Assembly: GCF_014205765.1 (NCBI RefSeq)
Contig: NZ_JACIIZ010000005.1
Location: 48,837 to 112,836, forward strand
Reading direction: 5' to 3'
Length of the DNA: 64,000 nucleotides
Source: Nitrospirillum iridis
Lineage (GTDB): Bacteria > Pseudomonadota > Alphaproteobacteria > Azospirillales > Azospirillaceae
Positions within the stretch are counted from its first letter, which is position 1. Every line of letters starts with the position of its first letter. Position numbers and translations under genes: made by a program. Below are positions 33,418 through 42,259 of the stretch, piece by piece. The notes under the pieces are model-generated. The model did no database searches. It saw only the letters and a program-made list of their open reading frames with translations, and was not told the origin of the DNA.

Positions 33418-35240
33418 TGGGCATGCTGGGACTTACCGTCCCTCTGGGGGAATTGGAGACACCAGCAAGCTTGTGCTCGCGGCTGGCCCATCGGAACGGC
33501 TGCGGGAGCGCGGCGGAATTCTGCCTGGACATGGGCTTCTCCCTGCGACGGATCATGGACGCCGATGGCGATGCACTGGCCAAGTTGGCCGAGGTCTCCG
33601 GCGTCGGGGTGGAAATGCTGAGACGCGGCGCGTTCATCCAGACGGGAACACGGATGTTCGGAGTAGGCAGTGAGATGGTTCCCGCCGTGGCCTCCCGGCG
33701 GAACTATCTCAGGGTCTGCCCCCAATGCCTGGCAGATGACATGGCCGCATCGCCGTTGCTCAAGCAAGCGGCACCTTTCCAGCGGGTTTACTGGCAGATG
33801 GCGTGGTTCCGCTCATGTCCGATACACCGCGTTCACCTGGTCAGCTTGGCTGAACAGACGAAGGGCAGCACGGGCGGCGAGTTCACGAACGCAATCCGGC
33901 CCATGTTCACTGCGACCAACGCCCAGAGCTTTGAGCGGACGGAAAGCGATAGCTACCTACTTGAAACCTACCTGTTGGCAAGACTGCGGGGTGAGGAAAC
34001 CGGGGCGCCTTGGCTGGATAGCCTTCAATTCCACGTTGCCGCCAAGCTATGCGAAGTGATTGGTGCCATGCTCCTGTTCGGGAACAAGGGGGCCATGAAG
34101 GAGCTGGGTGACCCCGCCCTTGCCCAGGCCGGAAACCTAGGTTGCGGATTGCTTCTGAAGGGAGTTAACGGCCTGCATCAGGTTCTTGACAGGATACGGC
34201 TTGCCACCCGTACTGACTCTAACCATGGCCGCGCACCCAAGCTGTTTAGCAGACTTTATCAATGGCTTGAGGAGGAAAGAGACAACAGCGCTCTCAAGCC
34301 AGTCATTGACGTTGTGCACGACTACATCGTTAACCATTTTCCCTTGAAAAGGGGCAGCGTGGTCTTGGGTCGGGAAGTTGTCAACCCAATAATGATTTCC
34401 CTATCCACTGCCGCAACAAGTATTTGTGTCGGCCCTGTTGTTCTCCGCAAGGTACTTCAGACGAAAGGCATTCTTGATGAGCATGAACCGGCATTTCCGT
34501 CAGAAAATCCGACATTTCTAACGGAACAGCTAGCGCCGATCCTCGCTATATTTGGGCGTCGGATAACACCGAAATCGGCCGCCGAATATCTCCATATTTC
34601 AAAAAAGAGTTTGGTTTCACTCGCCGACAGCGGGATCCTCGTTCCATTTTTCTGCGGCGACGAGGATACCGACCTGAAACCACAATACGATCTTCGGGAC
34701 CTGGAATATTTCCTTTCCCTCCTGACGGCACGCGCATCGGCAGAGCCCACGCCGGATATGTGCATCATCAGGTTAGCCGTCAATCAAGCCATGTGCCCAT
34801 TCCCGGAAATCATGACCCTCGTCTTGGACGGAAAGCTGAAACGTGTATCCAAACTGTCAGATGAAAAGGGCCTTGCTTCATTCCTGGTCGACCCGGAAGA
34901 AGTGAGGGCAGTCGTCTGGGGGCCGGAGCTGGCGCTTCTCGACGTGCAGAAGACTATGAAATGGACCTCGCATACCCTGGGTTTCCTGATCCAAGAGGGA
35001 ATGTTACCAACCCATGTCGCCCGAAAGCCAGGATCTGCAAGAACTTTCATGGTGATCCGCCGCGAGGATCTCGATGACTTCAACGCCAAGTATGCCACGG
35101 CACATACACTAGCTCTGGAATCAGGGTGCACACTCGCCGAGGTCCGTGCCCATTTCAGAAAGCACCATATGGAACCGGCCATCGTCAGTAGTAGCACCCG
35201 CGCCACTCCTTTTTATCTCAGGGCCAATTACCAGGAATAA
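33414..35240 (+). CDS. tniQ: TniQ-family target-selection protein, 608 aa
   Basis: Starts ATGATG at 33414 within the tnsC stop. The N-terminal TniQ domain shows ETPASLCSRLAHRNG and the zinc finger C102xxC105 ... C135xxH138 (VCPQC, RSCPIH). The C-terminal 400 residues are long and unlike short TniQ proteins, closer to TnsD, which binds a specific attachment sequence. A helix-turn-helix-like segment with SAAEYLHISKKSLVSLADSG lies around residues 385-405. The second half is AT-richer. A TnsD-like role in choosing a chromosomal site is inferred. Confidence 0.82.
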   Translation: MMGMLGLTVPLGELETPASLCSRLAHRNGCGSAAEFCLDMGFSLRRIMDADGDALAKLAEVSGVGVEMLRRGAFIQTGTRMFGVGSEMVPAVASRRNYLRVCPQCLADDMAASPLLKQAAPFQRVYWQMAWFRSCPIHRVHLVSLAEQTKGSTGGEFTNAIRPMFTATNAQSFERTESDSYLLETYLLARLRGEETGAPWLDSLQFHVAAKLCEVIGAMLLFGNKGAMKELGDPALAQAGNLGCGLLLKGVNGLHQVLDRIRLATRTDSNHGRAPKLFSRLYQWLEEERDNSALKPVIDVVHDYIVNHFPLKRGSVVLGREVVNPIMISLSTAATSICVGPVVLRKVLQTKGILDEHEPAFPSENPTFLTEQLAPILAIFGRRITPKSAAEYLHISKKSLVSLADSGILVPFFCGDEDTDLKPQYDLRDLEYFLSLLTARASAEPTPDMCIIRLAVNQAMCPFPEIMTLVLDGKLKRVSKLSDEKGLASFLVDPEEVRAVVWGPELALLDVQKTMKWTSHTLGFLIQEGMLPTHVARKPGSARTFMVIRREDLDDFNAKYATAHTLALESGCTLAEVRAHFRKHHMEPAIVSSSTRATPFYLRANYQE

Positions 35241-35261
35241 GGCGCTTGGTGCCACGCGCTT

Positions 35262-35300
35262 AAGGCCCGTCAAACAAATGGCGGGCCTTCTTTGTTTTTT
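35262..35300 (+). terminator. Terminator after tniQ
   Basis: AAGGCCCG and CGGGCCTT pair around a 12-base loop and are followed by CTTTGTTTTTT, 22 bases after the tniQ stop. Confidence 0.85.
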
Positions 35301-35439
35301 GGACTACGTCAAACATTGCTGATCTGTGAGGCAATTTATGAGTCAGGGGAGGATTTTTTTCTGTTTATAATCAGTGCATTATATTGACGCTGGAGCCAAA
35401 TTATGCGGCATCTCACACGTCTTATTTATCAATGCGTTA

Positions 35440-35640
35440 GCGGCTGGATTTGTCCAACCTTTTCGAACCCGCTTCGGAAGGTTGGACACTTTTGTTCGAT
35501 CCGTGTTCTTCCGGGCGTTCCATGGCCCTGGCCGCCAGCCCCTTCTACCGGGCCGCGCGGGTGTAATGCGCCACCTGGCTCAGGGTCCGGTGGCCAGTGA
35601 TGGCGGCAATCCGTGGCTGGCTTCTGAATTTTAATAAATT
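35440..35640 (-). pseudogene. Tyrosine integrase C-terminal remnant
   Basis: Reading right to left, RIAAITGHRTLSQVAHYTRAAR is the box II end of a phage/island tyrosine recombinase, including the GH pair and the catalytic Tyr in HYTRAA. A TAG at 35545-35547 interrupts the usual continuation (KGLAARAMERPEE follows in frame), and all upstream parts of the gene are missing. It sits about 40 bases from the tRNA-like sequence, where an integrase beside its att site is expected. Confidence 0.7.
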
Positions 35641-35679
35641 GATTGTATTGGATTCGCCACCCGTCGCTCCAACGCAACG

Positions 35680-35724
35680 GACTTCAAATCTATGAATCCG
35701 GGTTCGATCCCCACCCGGGTGCCA
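35680..35724 (+). other. tRNA-3'-end-like sequence ending in CCA (possible att site)
   Basis: GACTTCAAATC, GAATCCGGGTTCGATCCCC and a terminal GTGCCA look like anticodon arm, T arm and acceptor end of a tRNA, but the T stem pairs only partly and no 5' half is present. Next to the integrase remnant this is best read as a degraded attachment site. Confidence 0.4.
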
Positions 35725-35832
35725 ATCGGCGCCCAGTTTGGAGACTGATCAGCACGGCATCAGTTTGTTTCTGTTGAAATCGATGGGGTCATTTGATCGC
35801 ACCGATTTACAGCAGCCGATGCCGGAGGCCGG

Positions 35833-37554
35833 CTACCTGCCGACGGCGGCGATCCAACGCCCCACCTGGTCGTGCAGGATGGACAGCGGCATTGGGCCGT
35901 CGTCCAGCACAGCGTCGTGGAAGGCGCGGATGTCGAAGCGGGGACCCAGCGCCTGTTCCGCCCGTTGGCGTTCGGCCAGGAACCGCAATTCCCCCACCTT
36001 GTAGGCCAGGGCCTGGGCCGGCCAGGCGATGTAGCGCTGGGTCTCGCCCACCACCGCCCGCTCGGGCAAGGCGGTGTTGTCGCGCAGGCAACTGGCCGCC
36101 CGCTCGGCACTCCACCCCTTCCAATGGATGCCCACGTCCATCATCAGGCGGCAGGCCCGCCACATGTCGAAGGACAGGCGGCCGAAGCGCTCATAGGCGG
36201 TGCGATAGACGCCCATGTCCTCGCCCAGCTGCTCGGCATAAAGGGCCCAGCCCTCGATGAAGGCGGTGGGCTCGTCCTTGCGGCGGAAGGCCGGCAGATC
36301 GGTCCGTTCCTGGCCCAGCGCGATCTGCAGGTGATGGCCGGGCACGCCCTCATGCAGGATCCAGGACGGCAGGCCGAACAACGGGTCGCCGAAGGACTGG
36401 GCCCCCACCACCACGCGGCCGGGCACGCCCTTGACCGGGTCGCCCAAATCGTAGCCGCTGGACGAGCCCTCCTGCTCCGGCGGCTTTTGCCGGATGGTCC
36501 AGGTCAGGCGCGGCAGCTTGCCGAACCACAGGGGCAGCAGGCCGTCGATGCGCTTGCCGATCTCGCTGGCCTTTTCGACGTAGGTGGCCAGGTCGGGGGC
36601 GTAGAACCGTGGGTCCGTGCGCAGCATGGCGATGAATTCGGGCAGGGTGCCGGTGAAGCCGGTGGCGCGCATCGCGGCCTCCATCTCCCCCTTCAGGCGC
36701 GCCACCTCCTGCTCGCCCAGGGCGAACACAGCGTCGGGCGCCAGGTCGGTGGTGGTGGAGCGGCGCACGGCGTAGGCGTAATAGTCGCGCCCACCAGGCA
36801 GGCTGCTGGCGCCCGGCGCCTCACGGGCGTGGGGCAGGTAGTCCCGTTCGAAAAAGGACACCAGCAGGGCCTGCGCCGGCTTCACCGTCTGCCGCACCGC
36901 CGCCAGCGCCTCCGCCCGCAACGCCGTCTGGCGGTCGGCCGGGATGGTGGCGGGCAGCGCCTTCAGCGGCGACAGCAGCGGACTGGATTCGGCCGGCTGG
37001 TCGGCTGCGATCTTCAGGATGGCCAGGACCGAGGCGGCGGTGGTCCGGGGCTGGACGAAGCCCGTGGCCACGCCGCGCCGCATGTTGGCGATCTCCTGCC
37101 CGTAATAGGCCGGCAAGGCCCGCAGCCGCGCGATCCAGGCCTGGGCGTCGGCCTCCGTCCGGATGACGGTGGTGGCGGCGGCATAGTTGGCGGTGTTGAA
37201 GAAGCCGTCGCCATTGTCGAAGGGGATGCGATCCTCATCGAACCGCGCCCCTTCCACCAGCACACCCAGGCGCCACTCCAACAGGCGCCGGGTCAACGCC
37301 TCCTCGCCATCCGGAGCGGAAGGGGGAAGTTTGTCCAAACGGGCCTTGAGCGCCGCATAACCTTGCGCCCGGCGGTCGGCGGCGGCCTTGCTGACATCCG
37401 GCCAACCGGGACCGTCGGTCCCGTCCGTCTGGCGGGCCAGCGCCTCATAATCGGCGATGACGGCTTCCATGCCGCTCGGGGGCTGGGCCCAAGCCGGCGA
37501 CGAAAGGGGTGACACGGCCAGAGCCACGACAAGTGCCAACGCGCTGCGGTTCAT
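35833..37554 (-). CDS. DUF885 secreted peptidase-like protein, 573 aa
   Basis: Start placed at 37554, where a Sec-type signal peptide begins (MNRSALALVVALAVSPLSSP, cleavage after PAWAQ). The DUF885 signature HEGVPGHHLQIAL sits in the C-terminal half; its His-Glu-xxx-Gly-His-His layout resembles a gluzincin-like metal site with a distant FIEGWALYAE Glu. Members are probable metallopeptidases of the cell envelope, substrate unknown. A second DUF885 gene lies at 45.5 kb. The gene is divergent from the SnoaL-like gene and is the first normal chromosomal gene right of the island. Confidence 0.8.
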   Translation of the reverse strand: MNRSALALVVALAVSPLSSPAWAQPPSGMEAVIADYEALARQTDGTDGPGWPDVSKAAADRRAQGYAALKARLDKLPPSAPDGEEALTRRLLEWRLGVLVEGARFDEDRIPFDNGDGFFNTANYAAATTVIRTEADAQAWIARLRALPAYYGQEIANMRRGVATGFVQPRTTAASVLAILKIAADQPAESSPLLSPLKALPATIPADRQTALRAEALAAVRQTVKPAQALLVSFFERDYLPHAREAPGASSLPGGRDYYAYAVRRSTTTDLAPDAVFALGEQEVARLKGEMEAAMRATGFTGTLPEFIAMLRTDPRFYAPDLATYVEKASEIGKRIDGLLPLWFGKLPRLTWTIRQKPPEQEGSSSGYDLGDPVKGVPGRVVVGAQSFGDPLFGLPSWILHEGVPGHHLQIALGQERTDLPAFRRKDEPTAFIEGWALYAEQLGEDMGVYRTAYERFGRLSFDMWRACRLMMDVGIHWKGWSAERAASCLRDNTALPERAVVGETQRYIAWPAQALAYKVGELRFLAERQRAEQALGPRFDIRAFHDAVLDDGPMPLSILHDQVGRWIAAVGR

Positions 37555-37571
37555 GAATGCCCCCTCGTTTC

Positions 37572-37586
37572 CCAGGATGGTCCTGG
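37572..37586. promoter_or_regulatory. Palindrome upstream of the DUF885 gene
   Basis: CCAGGA-TGG-TCCTGG, perfect six-base arms, 18 bases before the start codon in a divergent intergenic region. Candidate operator. Confidence 0.35.
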
Positions 37587-37830
37587 ATGGGATATTGTAT
37601 GTCAAATATTTTATCCGACATTTGCCCCAGACTTGGCGACCGCCACAGCACGGGCTGCCGGCGCCCCTACGTATAAGTGCCATAGGCGCGCACGCGCCCC
37701 AACGCCACCATGCCCCCACCCCACAGTCGCCATAATGCCAGTGCGGGATAATGGTGTGGCCTGAACACGGGATCCGGTGGGAAGCCGTCCCTGACCGTCC
37801 ACCGCTTCGCGCAGCCCACGAGAGGAAGAG

Positions 37831-38340
37831 ATGCGTCGTTTGATCATCCACGGCCTGACCATCTGCGCCGTGGCCCTTTGCGCCACCCCCTACGGCCACT
37901 TCCCGCAGGCAGGGGCCGCCCCGGCCAACCAGGCGGCGGGCGCCACCAGCGGCCGCATCCCCGATAGCGCGGCGGAGGGTGAGGCCAACCGCCAGAGCGT
38001 ACTGGCCTTCTACGACGCCTTTTTCAACAAGCACGATTTGTCGGCCGCCGACCGCTACGTCGCCCAGGAATGCCGGCAGCACAGCCCCGGCCTGGCCGAT
38101 GGCCGCCGCGCCCTGCAGGATGCCTATGCCCAGTTCTTCCAGCACCACCCGGACGCGACGGTGGAGGTGGTGCGCAGCGTCGCCCAAGGCGACCTTGTCG
38201 TCCTGCATGTCCACAGCGTCCCCACCCCCGGCGACCAGGGCGACGCGGTGGTCGACATCTTCCGCGTGGCCGACGGCAAGATCGTGGAGCATTGGTCAGT
38301 CAGCCAGCCCGTGCCGGCCAGCGCCACCGGCATGTTCTAG
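37831..38340 (+). CDS. Exported SnoaL-like/NTF2-fold protein, 169 aa
   Basis: A signal peptide spans residues 1-30 (LIIHGLTICAVALCATPYG ... GAAPA). The mature part has the SnoaL-like cone fold pattern: VLAFYDAFFNKHDLSAADRY, then QHSPGLADGR and the closing strands LVVLHVHSVP, DIFRVADGKIVEHW. Proteins of this kind are often annotated as nuclear transport factor 2-like or predicted SnoaL-type cyclases and mostly have unknown substrates. Divergent from the DUF885 gene. Confidence 0.8.
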   Translation: MRRLIIHGLTICAVALCATPYGHFPQAGAAPANQAAGATSGRIPDSAAEGEANRQSVLAFYDAFFNKHDLSAADRYVAQECRQHSPGLADGRRALQDAYAQFFQHHPDATVEVVRSVAQGDLVVLHVHSVPTPGDQGDAVVDIFRVADGKIVEHWSVSQPVPASATGMF

Positions 38341-38415
38341 CGCCCTTGACGCCGCCGGTGCGCCCGGGGCTAAGTCACCCGGCCTTCCCCGACACCGCTC
38401 CCGCCGGCGCCCCCT

Positions 38416-39741
38416 ATGTCCCTTCCCAGTTTGCGTGAGGCCACCCGCGTCTGGGCCCGCATCGGACTGCTGAGTTTCGGCGGCCCCGCCGGGCAGATCG
38501 CCCTCATGCACCGCGAACTGGTGGAAAGCCGCCGCTGGATCAGCGAGGCGCGCTTCCTGCACGCGCTCAGCTATTGCATGGTGCTGCCGGGGCCGGAAGC
38601 GCAACAACTGGCCACCTACATCGGCTGGCTGCTGCACGGGCGCCGGGGCGGGCTGGTGGCGGGCCTGCTGTTCATCCTGCCCGGCGTGCTGGTCATGCTG
38701 GGCTTGAGCACGCTGTACACGCTGTACCATCAGGCGCCGCTGACCGCGGCGCTGTTTTATGGCGTCAAGGCGGCGGTGCTCGCGGTGGTGGCCGACGCGG
38801 TGATCCGCCTGGGTCGGCGGGCCTTGCGCGGCTGGCCCGCCGTGGCCGTGGCCGGCCTGTCCTTTCTGGCGCTGGCGGTGGCGCGTCTGCCCTTTCCCTT
38901 GGTCATCCTCATGGCCGCCCTCATCGGCGGCGCGGCCCGGGACACGTTCGCGCCCGTCCGCCCGGACCACTCCGCGGACGCGCTGCTGGACCGTCAGCTG
39001 GACGGCGCCATCCCCCCACATGCCCGGCCCAGCCGCCGCCGGGCGTTGGCCACCCTGGCGACATGGTTGCCGCTGTGGCTGGGGCCGCTCGCCGCCCTGC
39101 GCCTCCTCACCGGGCCGGATAGCGTCTGGACGCACATCGCGCAGTTCTTCAGCGGTATGGCGGTGGTCACCTTCGGCGGCGCCTATGCCGTGCTGGCCTA
39201 TGTCGCCCAGACGGCGGTCACCGGCTATAGCTGGCTGTCGCCGGGGGAAATGATCGACGGCCTGGGCCTGGCGGAGACCACCCCCGGCCCCCTGGTCCTG
39301 GTGCTGCAGCATGTCGGCTTCCTGGCGGCGGCGCATGCGCCGGGCGGCCTGCCGCCGCTGTTGGCCGGTGTGCTGGGCGGCCTGCTGACCAGTTGGGTCA
39401 CCTTCGCCCCCTGCTTCCTGTGGATATTCCTCGGCGGCCCGTATGTGGAGCGGGTGCGCGCCAACCCCACCGTCACGGCAGCCCTGTCCGCCATCACCGC
39501 CGCCGTGGTCGGTGTCATCCTGAACCTGGCGGTCTGGTTCGGCCTGCACGTCCTGTTCCGGGGTAGCCGTCCGGTGGCGCTGGGTCCCATCAGCCTGCCT
39601 TTGCCCAGCGGCTTGGATACAGGCGCCGCGCTGCTGGCCCTGGCGGCGCTCTTTCTCCTGCGCCGTACCCGGCTGGGCCTCCTGCCCACCCTGGCGGCCT
39701 GCGCCGCCGCCGGCGTGGCGCTGCGCCACCTGGGGGCGTAG
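38416..39741 (+). CDS. chrA: ChrA-type chromate transporter, 441 aa
   Basis: The N-terminal half starts with the family motif SFGGPAGQIALMH and is repeated in the second half (VVTFGGAYAVLAYVAQ), as in long ChrA proteins with two inverted homologous domains. Some ten hydrophobic spans are visible. ChrA (CHR family) exports chromate across the inner membrane, driven by the proton gradient; sulfate-related roles are also reported. The linker around residues 175-215 is Arg-rich. Nothing nearby encodes a chromate-responsive regulator, so induction is unknown. Confidence 0.88.
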   Translation: MSLPSLREATRVWARIGLLSFGGPAGQIALMHRELVESRRWISEARFLHALSYCMVLPGPEAQQLATYIGWLLHGRRGGLVAGLLFILPGVLVMLGLSTLYTLYHQAPLTAALFYGVKAAVLAVVADAVIRLGRRALRGWPAVAVAGLSFLALAVARLPFPLVILMAALIGGAARDTFAPVRPDHSADALLDRQLDGAIPPHARPSRRRALATLATWLPLWLGPLAALRLLTGPDSVWTHIAQFFSGMAVVTFGGAYAVLAYVAQTAVTGYSWLSPGEMIDGLGLAETTPGPLVLVLQHVGFLAAAHAPGGLPPLLAGVLGGLLTSWVTFAPCFLWIFLGGPYVERVRANPTVTAALSAITAAVVGVILNLAVWFGLHVLFRGSRPVALGPISLPLPSGLDTGAALLALAALFLLRRTRLGLLPTLAACAAAGVALRHLGA

Positions 39742-39961
39742 ACCGCATTCCGCCGGGGGAGCGGGAACGGCGGTTGATATTCCGTTGGCGCGGCCCCAAT
39801 TACGCGCCAGGGGTGACCACCGGGGTGGAGGTGCGCTTCATCGCCAGCGGGCCATTCCACCCGTCGTTGCCTTGAAGACCGCGACCTCCCCACCCGCTGG
39901 GCGCGCGATGGCACAGCCTGTTGGAAAGCCTCAACCGCAACGCCGAGGGAGCTATGGCCAC

Positions 39962-40798
39962 ATGAGCCCCGATGCCCTGTCCCCGCCGCCCAAGCTGCCC
40001 CCCGGCCTCAGCGGCGTGCCGGAGACCATGCTCTGGACCCTGCACAACCGTGCCGCGGAGGCGATGCGGCCCAATGGCGATTTCCATGACCCGGAGGCGG
40101 TGCGCATCTATCAGGCGCTGGCCTACGATTATGAGCGGCATTTCGGCCGGGCCGACGGCTCGCACGCCATGCGCGCCGCCGCCATCGACGCCGTGCTGCG
40201 CCGATGGCTGGAGCACCATCCGGACGGAACCGTCATCTCGCTGGGCGAAGGGCTGGAGACGCAACGCGGCCGGGTGGACAACGGGCGTGTCCAATGGCTG
40301 ACGGTGGATTTGCCGGAAGGGATCGCCCTGCGCGATCATTTCCTGCCGCCGGGCCCCCGTACCCGCCATCTGGCGGCCGATGCCCGCGACCCCGCCTGGA
40401 TGGATGCGGTGGCGGGCGACGGCCCCGTCCACATCGTGGCCCAAGGCCTGTTCATGTATCTGACGGAGGCCGAGGTCCGCCACCTGGTGACCGGCCTGGC
40501 CCGGCGCTTCCCCGGCGCGCAGCTGGTGTTCGACACCGTCCCCGCCTGGCTGTCGCGCCTGACCCTGCGCGGCCTGAACCGGACGCCCCACTACCGACTG
40601 CCCCCCATGCCCTGGGGTATCGACACCGACCGGGTCGTGCCCACCCTGACCGCCTGGTCGCCCTTGATCGCCGTGGTGGAAACACTGGAATACCGCATGC
40701 CCCGCGGCCTGCCCCTGCTGATGGACACGCTGTTCCGCCTGACCCCCACCTTGCGCCACAAGCTGCCCGGCCTCGCGCGGGTGGAGTTCGCGGGCTAG
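39962..40798 (+). CDS. Class I SAM methyltransferase, LCMT/PPM1-like, 278 aa
   Basis: The ATG at 39962 begins MSPDALSPPPKLPPG. The SAM-binding motif ISLGEGLETQ corresponds to the LGxGLDT loop of the leucine-carboxyl methyltransferase family, followed by VQWLTVDLPE and VAQGLFMYLTEAEV. In bacteria this family methylates small molecules, often polyketide-related, at O atoms; the exact substrate is unknown. Convergent with the DMT exporter, overlapping it by four bases at the stops. Confidence 0.75.
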   Translation: MSPDALSPPPKLPPGLSGVPETMLWTLHNRAAEAMRPNGDFHDPEAVRIYQALAYDYERHFGRADGSHAMRAAAIDAVLRRWLEHHPDGTVISLGEGLETQRGRVDNGRVQWLTVDLPEGIALRDHFLPPGPRTRHLAADARDPAWMDAVAGDGPVHIVAQGLFMYLTEAEVRHLVTGLARRFPGAQLVFDTVPAWLSRLTLRGLNRTPHYRLPPMPWGIDTDRVVPTLTAWSPLIAVVETLEYRMPRGLPLLMDTLFRLTPTLRHKLPGLARVEFAG

Positions 40799-41712
40799 AG
40801 GGCGGTCACGGACGCCGGATCCGCCGCCCGCTTGCGCCAGGTCTTAGGCCCCAGCACCAGCAGGTTGCCGGCGATGGCCAGCGCCAGGCCAACGAAGGCG
40901 GCCGGCGACCAGTGGTAGCCTTCGAAGAGGGTGGAGATCACCAGCGCCAGGATGGGGATCATCACGGCGACGTAGCCGGCGCGGTCCGCCCCGATGCGAC
41001 CGATCAGGGTGAAATAGGACAGGAAGGCGATGACCGAGCCGAACAGCGCCAAATAGGTCAGCGAGGCGGCATAGCTGACACTGGCTGGGAAGCGGAAGGT
41101 GGCGCCCCGGACCAAGGCCACCCCCACCATGAGGGCGGCACCGAAGGCCATGCTCCACGCCGTCACCGGCATCAGGGGAACGCCGGCCTTGGCGCCACGC
41201 TGCACCGTTATGCTGCCGAGGGAGGCGCTGTAGTTGCTGAGCATGACCAGGGCCAGCCCCACGGCGGCCTTGCCCGTCAGCCCGTCCACCCGCAGTTCCG
41301 GCAGGAACAGCAACACCACGCCGCTGACGCCGATCAAGCCACCCAGCAGCACCAGCGGGCGGATGGCCTGTCCCAGGAAAACCCGGGCGTTCAGCACGTT
41401 CATCAGGCTGAGCGCCGACCCCGCCACCGCCACCAGGCCGGACGGCAGGCGCTCCGTCGCCAGGTAGACCAGCAGATAGTTGGTGGAAAAGGTGAAGGTG
41501 CCGACCATCGCCACGTGCTTCCAGGCGTGCCGGGGCGGGATCAACCGCTGGCGCCGTGCCACCAGCCAGCCCATCAGCAAGACGGCCGCCAGCGCGAAAC
41601 GGTAGGCCACCGAGACCGCCGGGTCCACGACACCCAACTGGAATTCGATCACATACCAGGTCGATCCCCAGATGAGGACCGTGACGAGGTAGAGGACCAA
41701 GGTGGGGGACAT
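40795..41712 (-). CDS. EamA/DMT-superfamily transporter, 305 aa
   Basis: Ten hydrophobic spans in two EamA repeats. The first starts LYLVTVLIWGSTWYVIEFQLG with the WGSTW motif common to these exporters; the second covers residues 150-290. Members export amino acids or other metabolites. Typical length. Substrate cannot be predicted from this sequence. A 300-base gap separates its start from the next gene. Confidence 0.85.
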   Translation of the reverse strand: MSPTLVLYLVTVLIWGSTWYVIEFQLGVVDPAVSVAYRFALAAVLLMGWLVARRQRLIPPRHAWKHVAMVGTFTFSTNYLLVYLATERLPSGLVAVAGSALSLMNVLNARVFLGQAIRPLVLLGGLIGVSGVVLLFLPELRVDGLTGKAAVGLALVMLSNYSASLGSITVQRGAKAGVPLMPVTAWSMAFGAALMVGVALVRGATFRFPASVSYAASLTYLALFGSVIAFLSYFTLIGRIGADRAGYVAVMIPILALVISTLFEGYHWSPAAFVGLALAIAGNLLVLGPKTWRKRAADPASVTAL

Positions 41713-42010
41713 GGCGGCAACCCGTGAACGGCAAGGCGCCGGCCAGCGCCGACGCGGGCGGCAACGTTAGGGCCCAGCGCCCCCGCCGGCCAATCCGTTT
41801 CTTGTGGCGGTGACATTTTTGGGTGGCCCCAGGTCCGGGTCAGGTTCGGGTCGCAAAATTTTCCAAATTTCTTGGGCGGCGGCGGGGACGTTAGCAACCT
41901 GTTCATCTTCCCGGGCGTAAAAATAGTCTCAAGAGCCACACCACGCTATTCCCCGCCACAATCCCTCCACAATAAAGGATCAAGGTCTGGGGAATGTAGG
42001 AGTAGGGATC

Positions 42011-42217
42011 ATGACCGCAATGTTCAATAAAGATCGCCTGGTCACTTTGAGTTTATGGGTGGTGCTGTTGAGCATCGCCTGGTCCCTGCCGGTCATCAGC
42101 TATCTGCGTTCGGAACATGAGCGCGCGCTGGTGAAGTCCGGCCACTACTATAAGCCAGCATTTCCCGCCGAATTCTACGTTCCCGCCCCGGCCGCCACCC
42201 CGGCGGCACCGCGCTAA
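42011..42217 (+). CDS. Small single-span membrane protein, 68 aa
   Basis: TAGGAGTAGGGATC just before the ATG is a good ribosome site. One hydrophobic segment, LVTLSLWVVLLSIAWSLPVISYL, is followed by a charged stretch and a Pro/Ala-rich C-terminus (FYVPAPAATPAAPR). No family recognised. It stands alone with its own intergenic region of about 300 bases on the left. Confidence 0.55.
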   Translation: MTAMFNKDRLVTLSLWVVLLSIAWSLPVISYLRSEHERALVKSGHYYKPAFPAEFYVPAPAATPAAPR

Positions 42218-42259
42218 GCGGTCTTCGCCTGCCTGCTTCTTTTTTCCTGTTTTACTTTC

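Larger units (their letters stand above)
26855..35240 (+). mobile_element. Tn7-like transposition module (AAA-tnsA-tnsB-tnsC-tniQ)
   Basis: Five same-strand genes form a complete transposition set with short spacing or overlaps from tnsA on. No CRISPR array or Cas gene is near, so RNA-guided targeting is not indicated. True element ends were not found, so the coordinates only cover the genes. Cargo might be the defence-type genes to the left. Confidence 0.75.

Noticed and set aside
26855..35240. CRISPR-associated transposon
   Set aside because: No repeat-spacer array and no Cas gene; TniQ is long and TnsD-like rather than the short form used in CAST systems.
35660..35724. Functional tRNA gene
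   Set aside because: Only a 3'-half-like sequence is present; the T stem pairs partly and no matching 5' acceptor or D arm is upstream.
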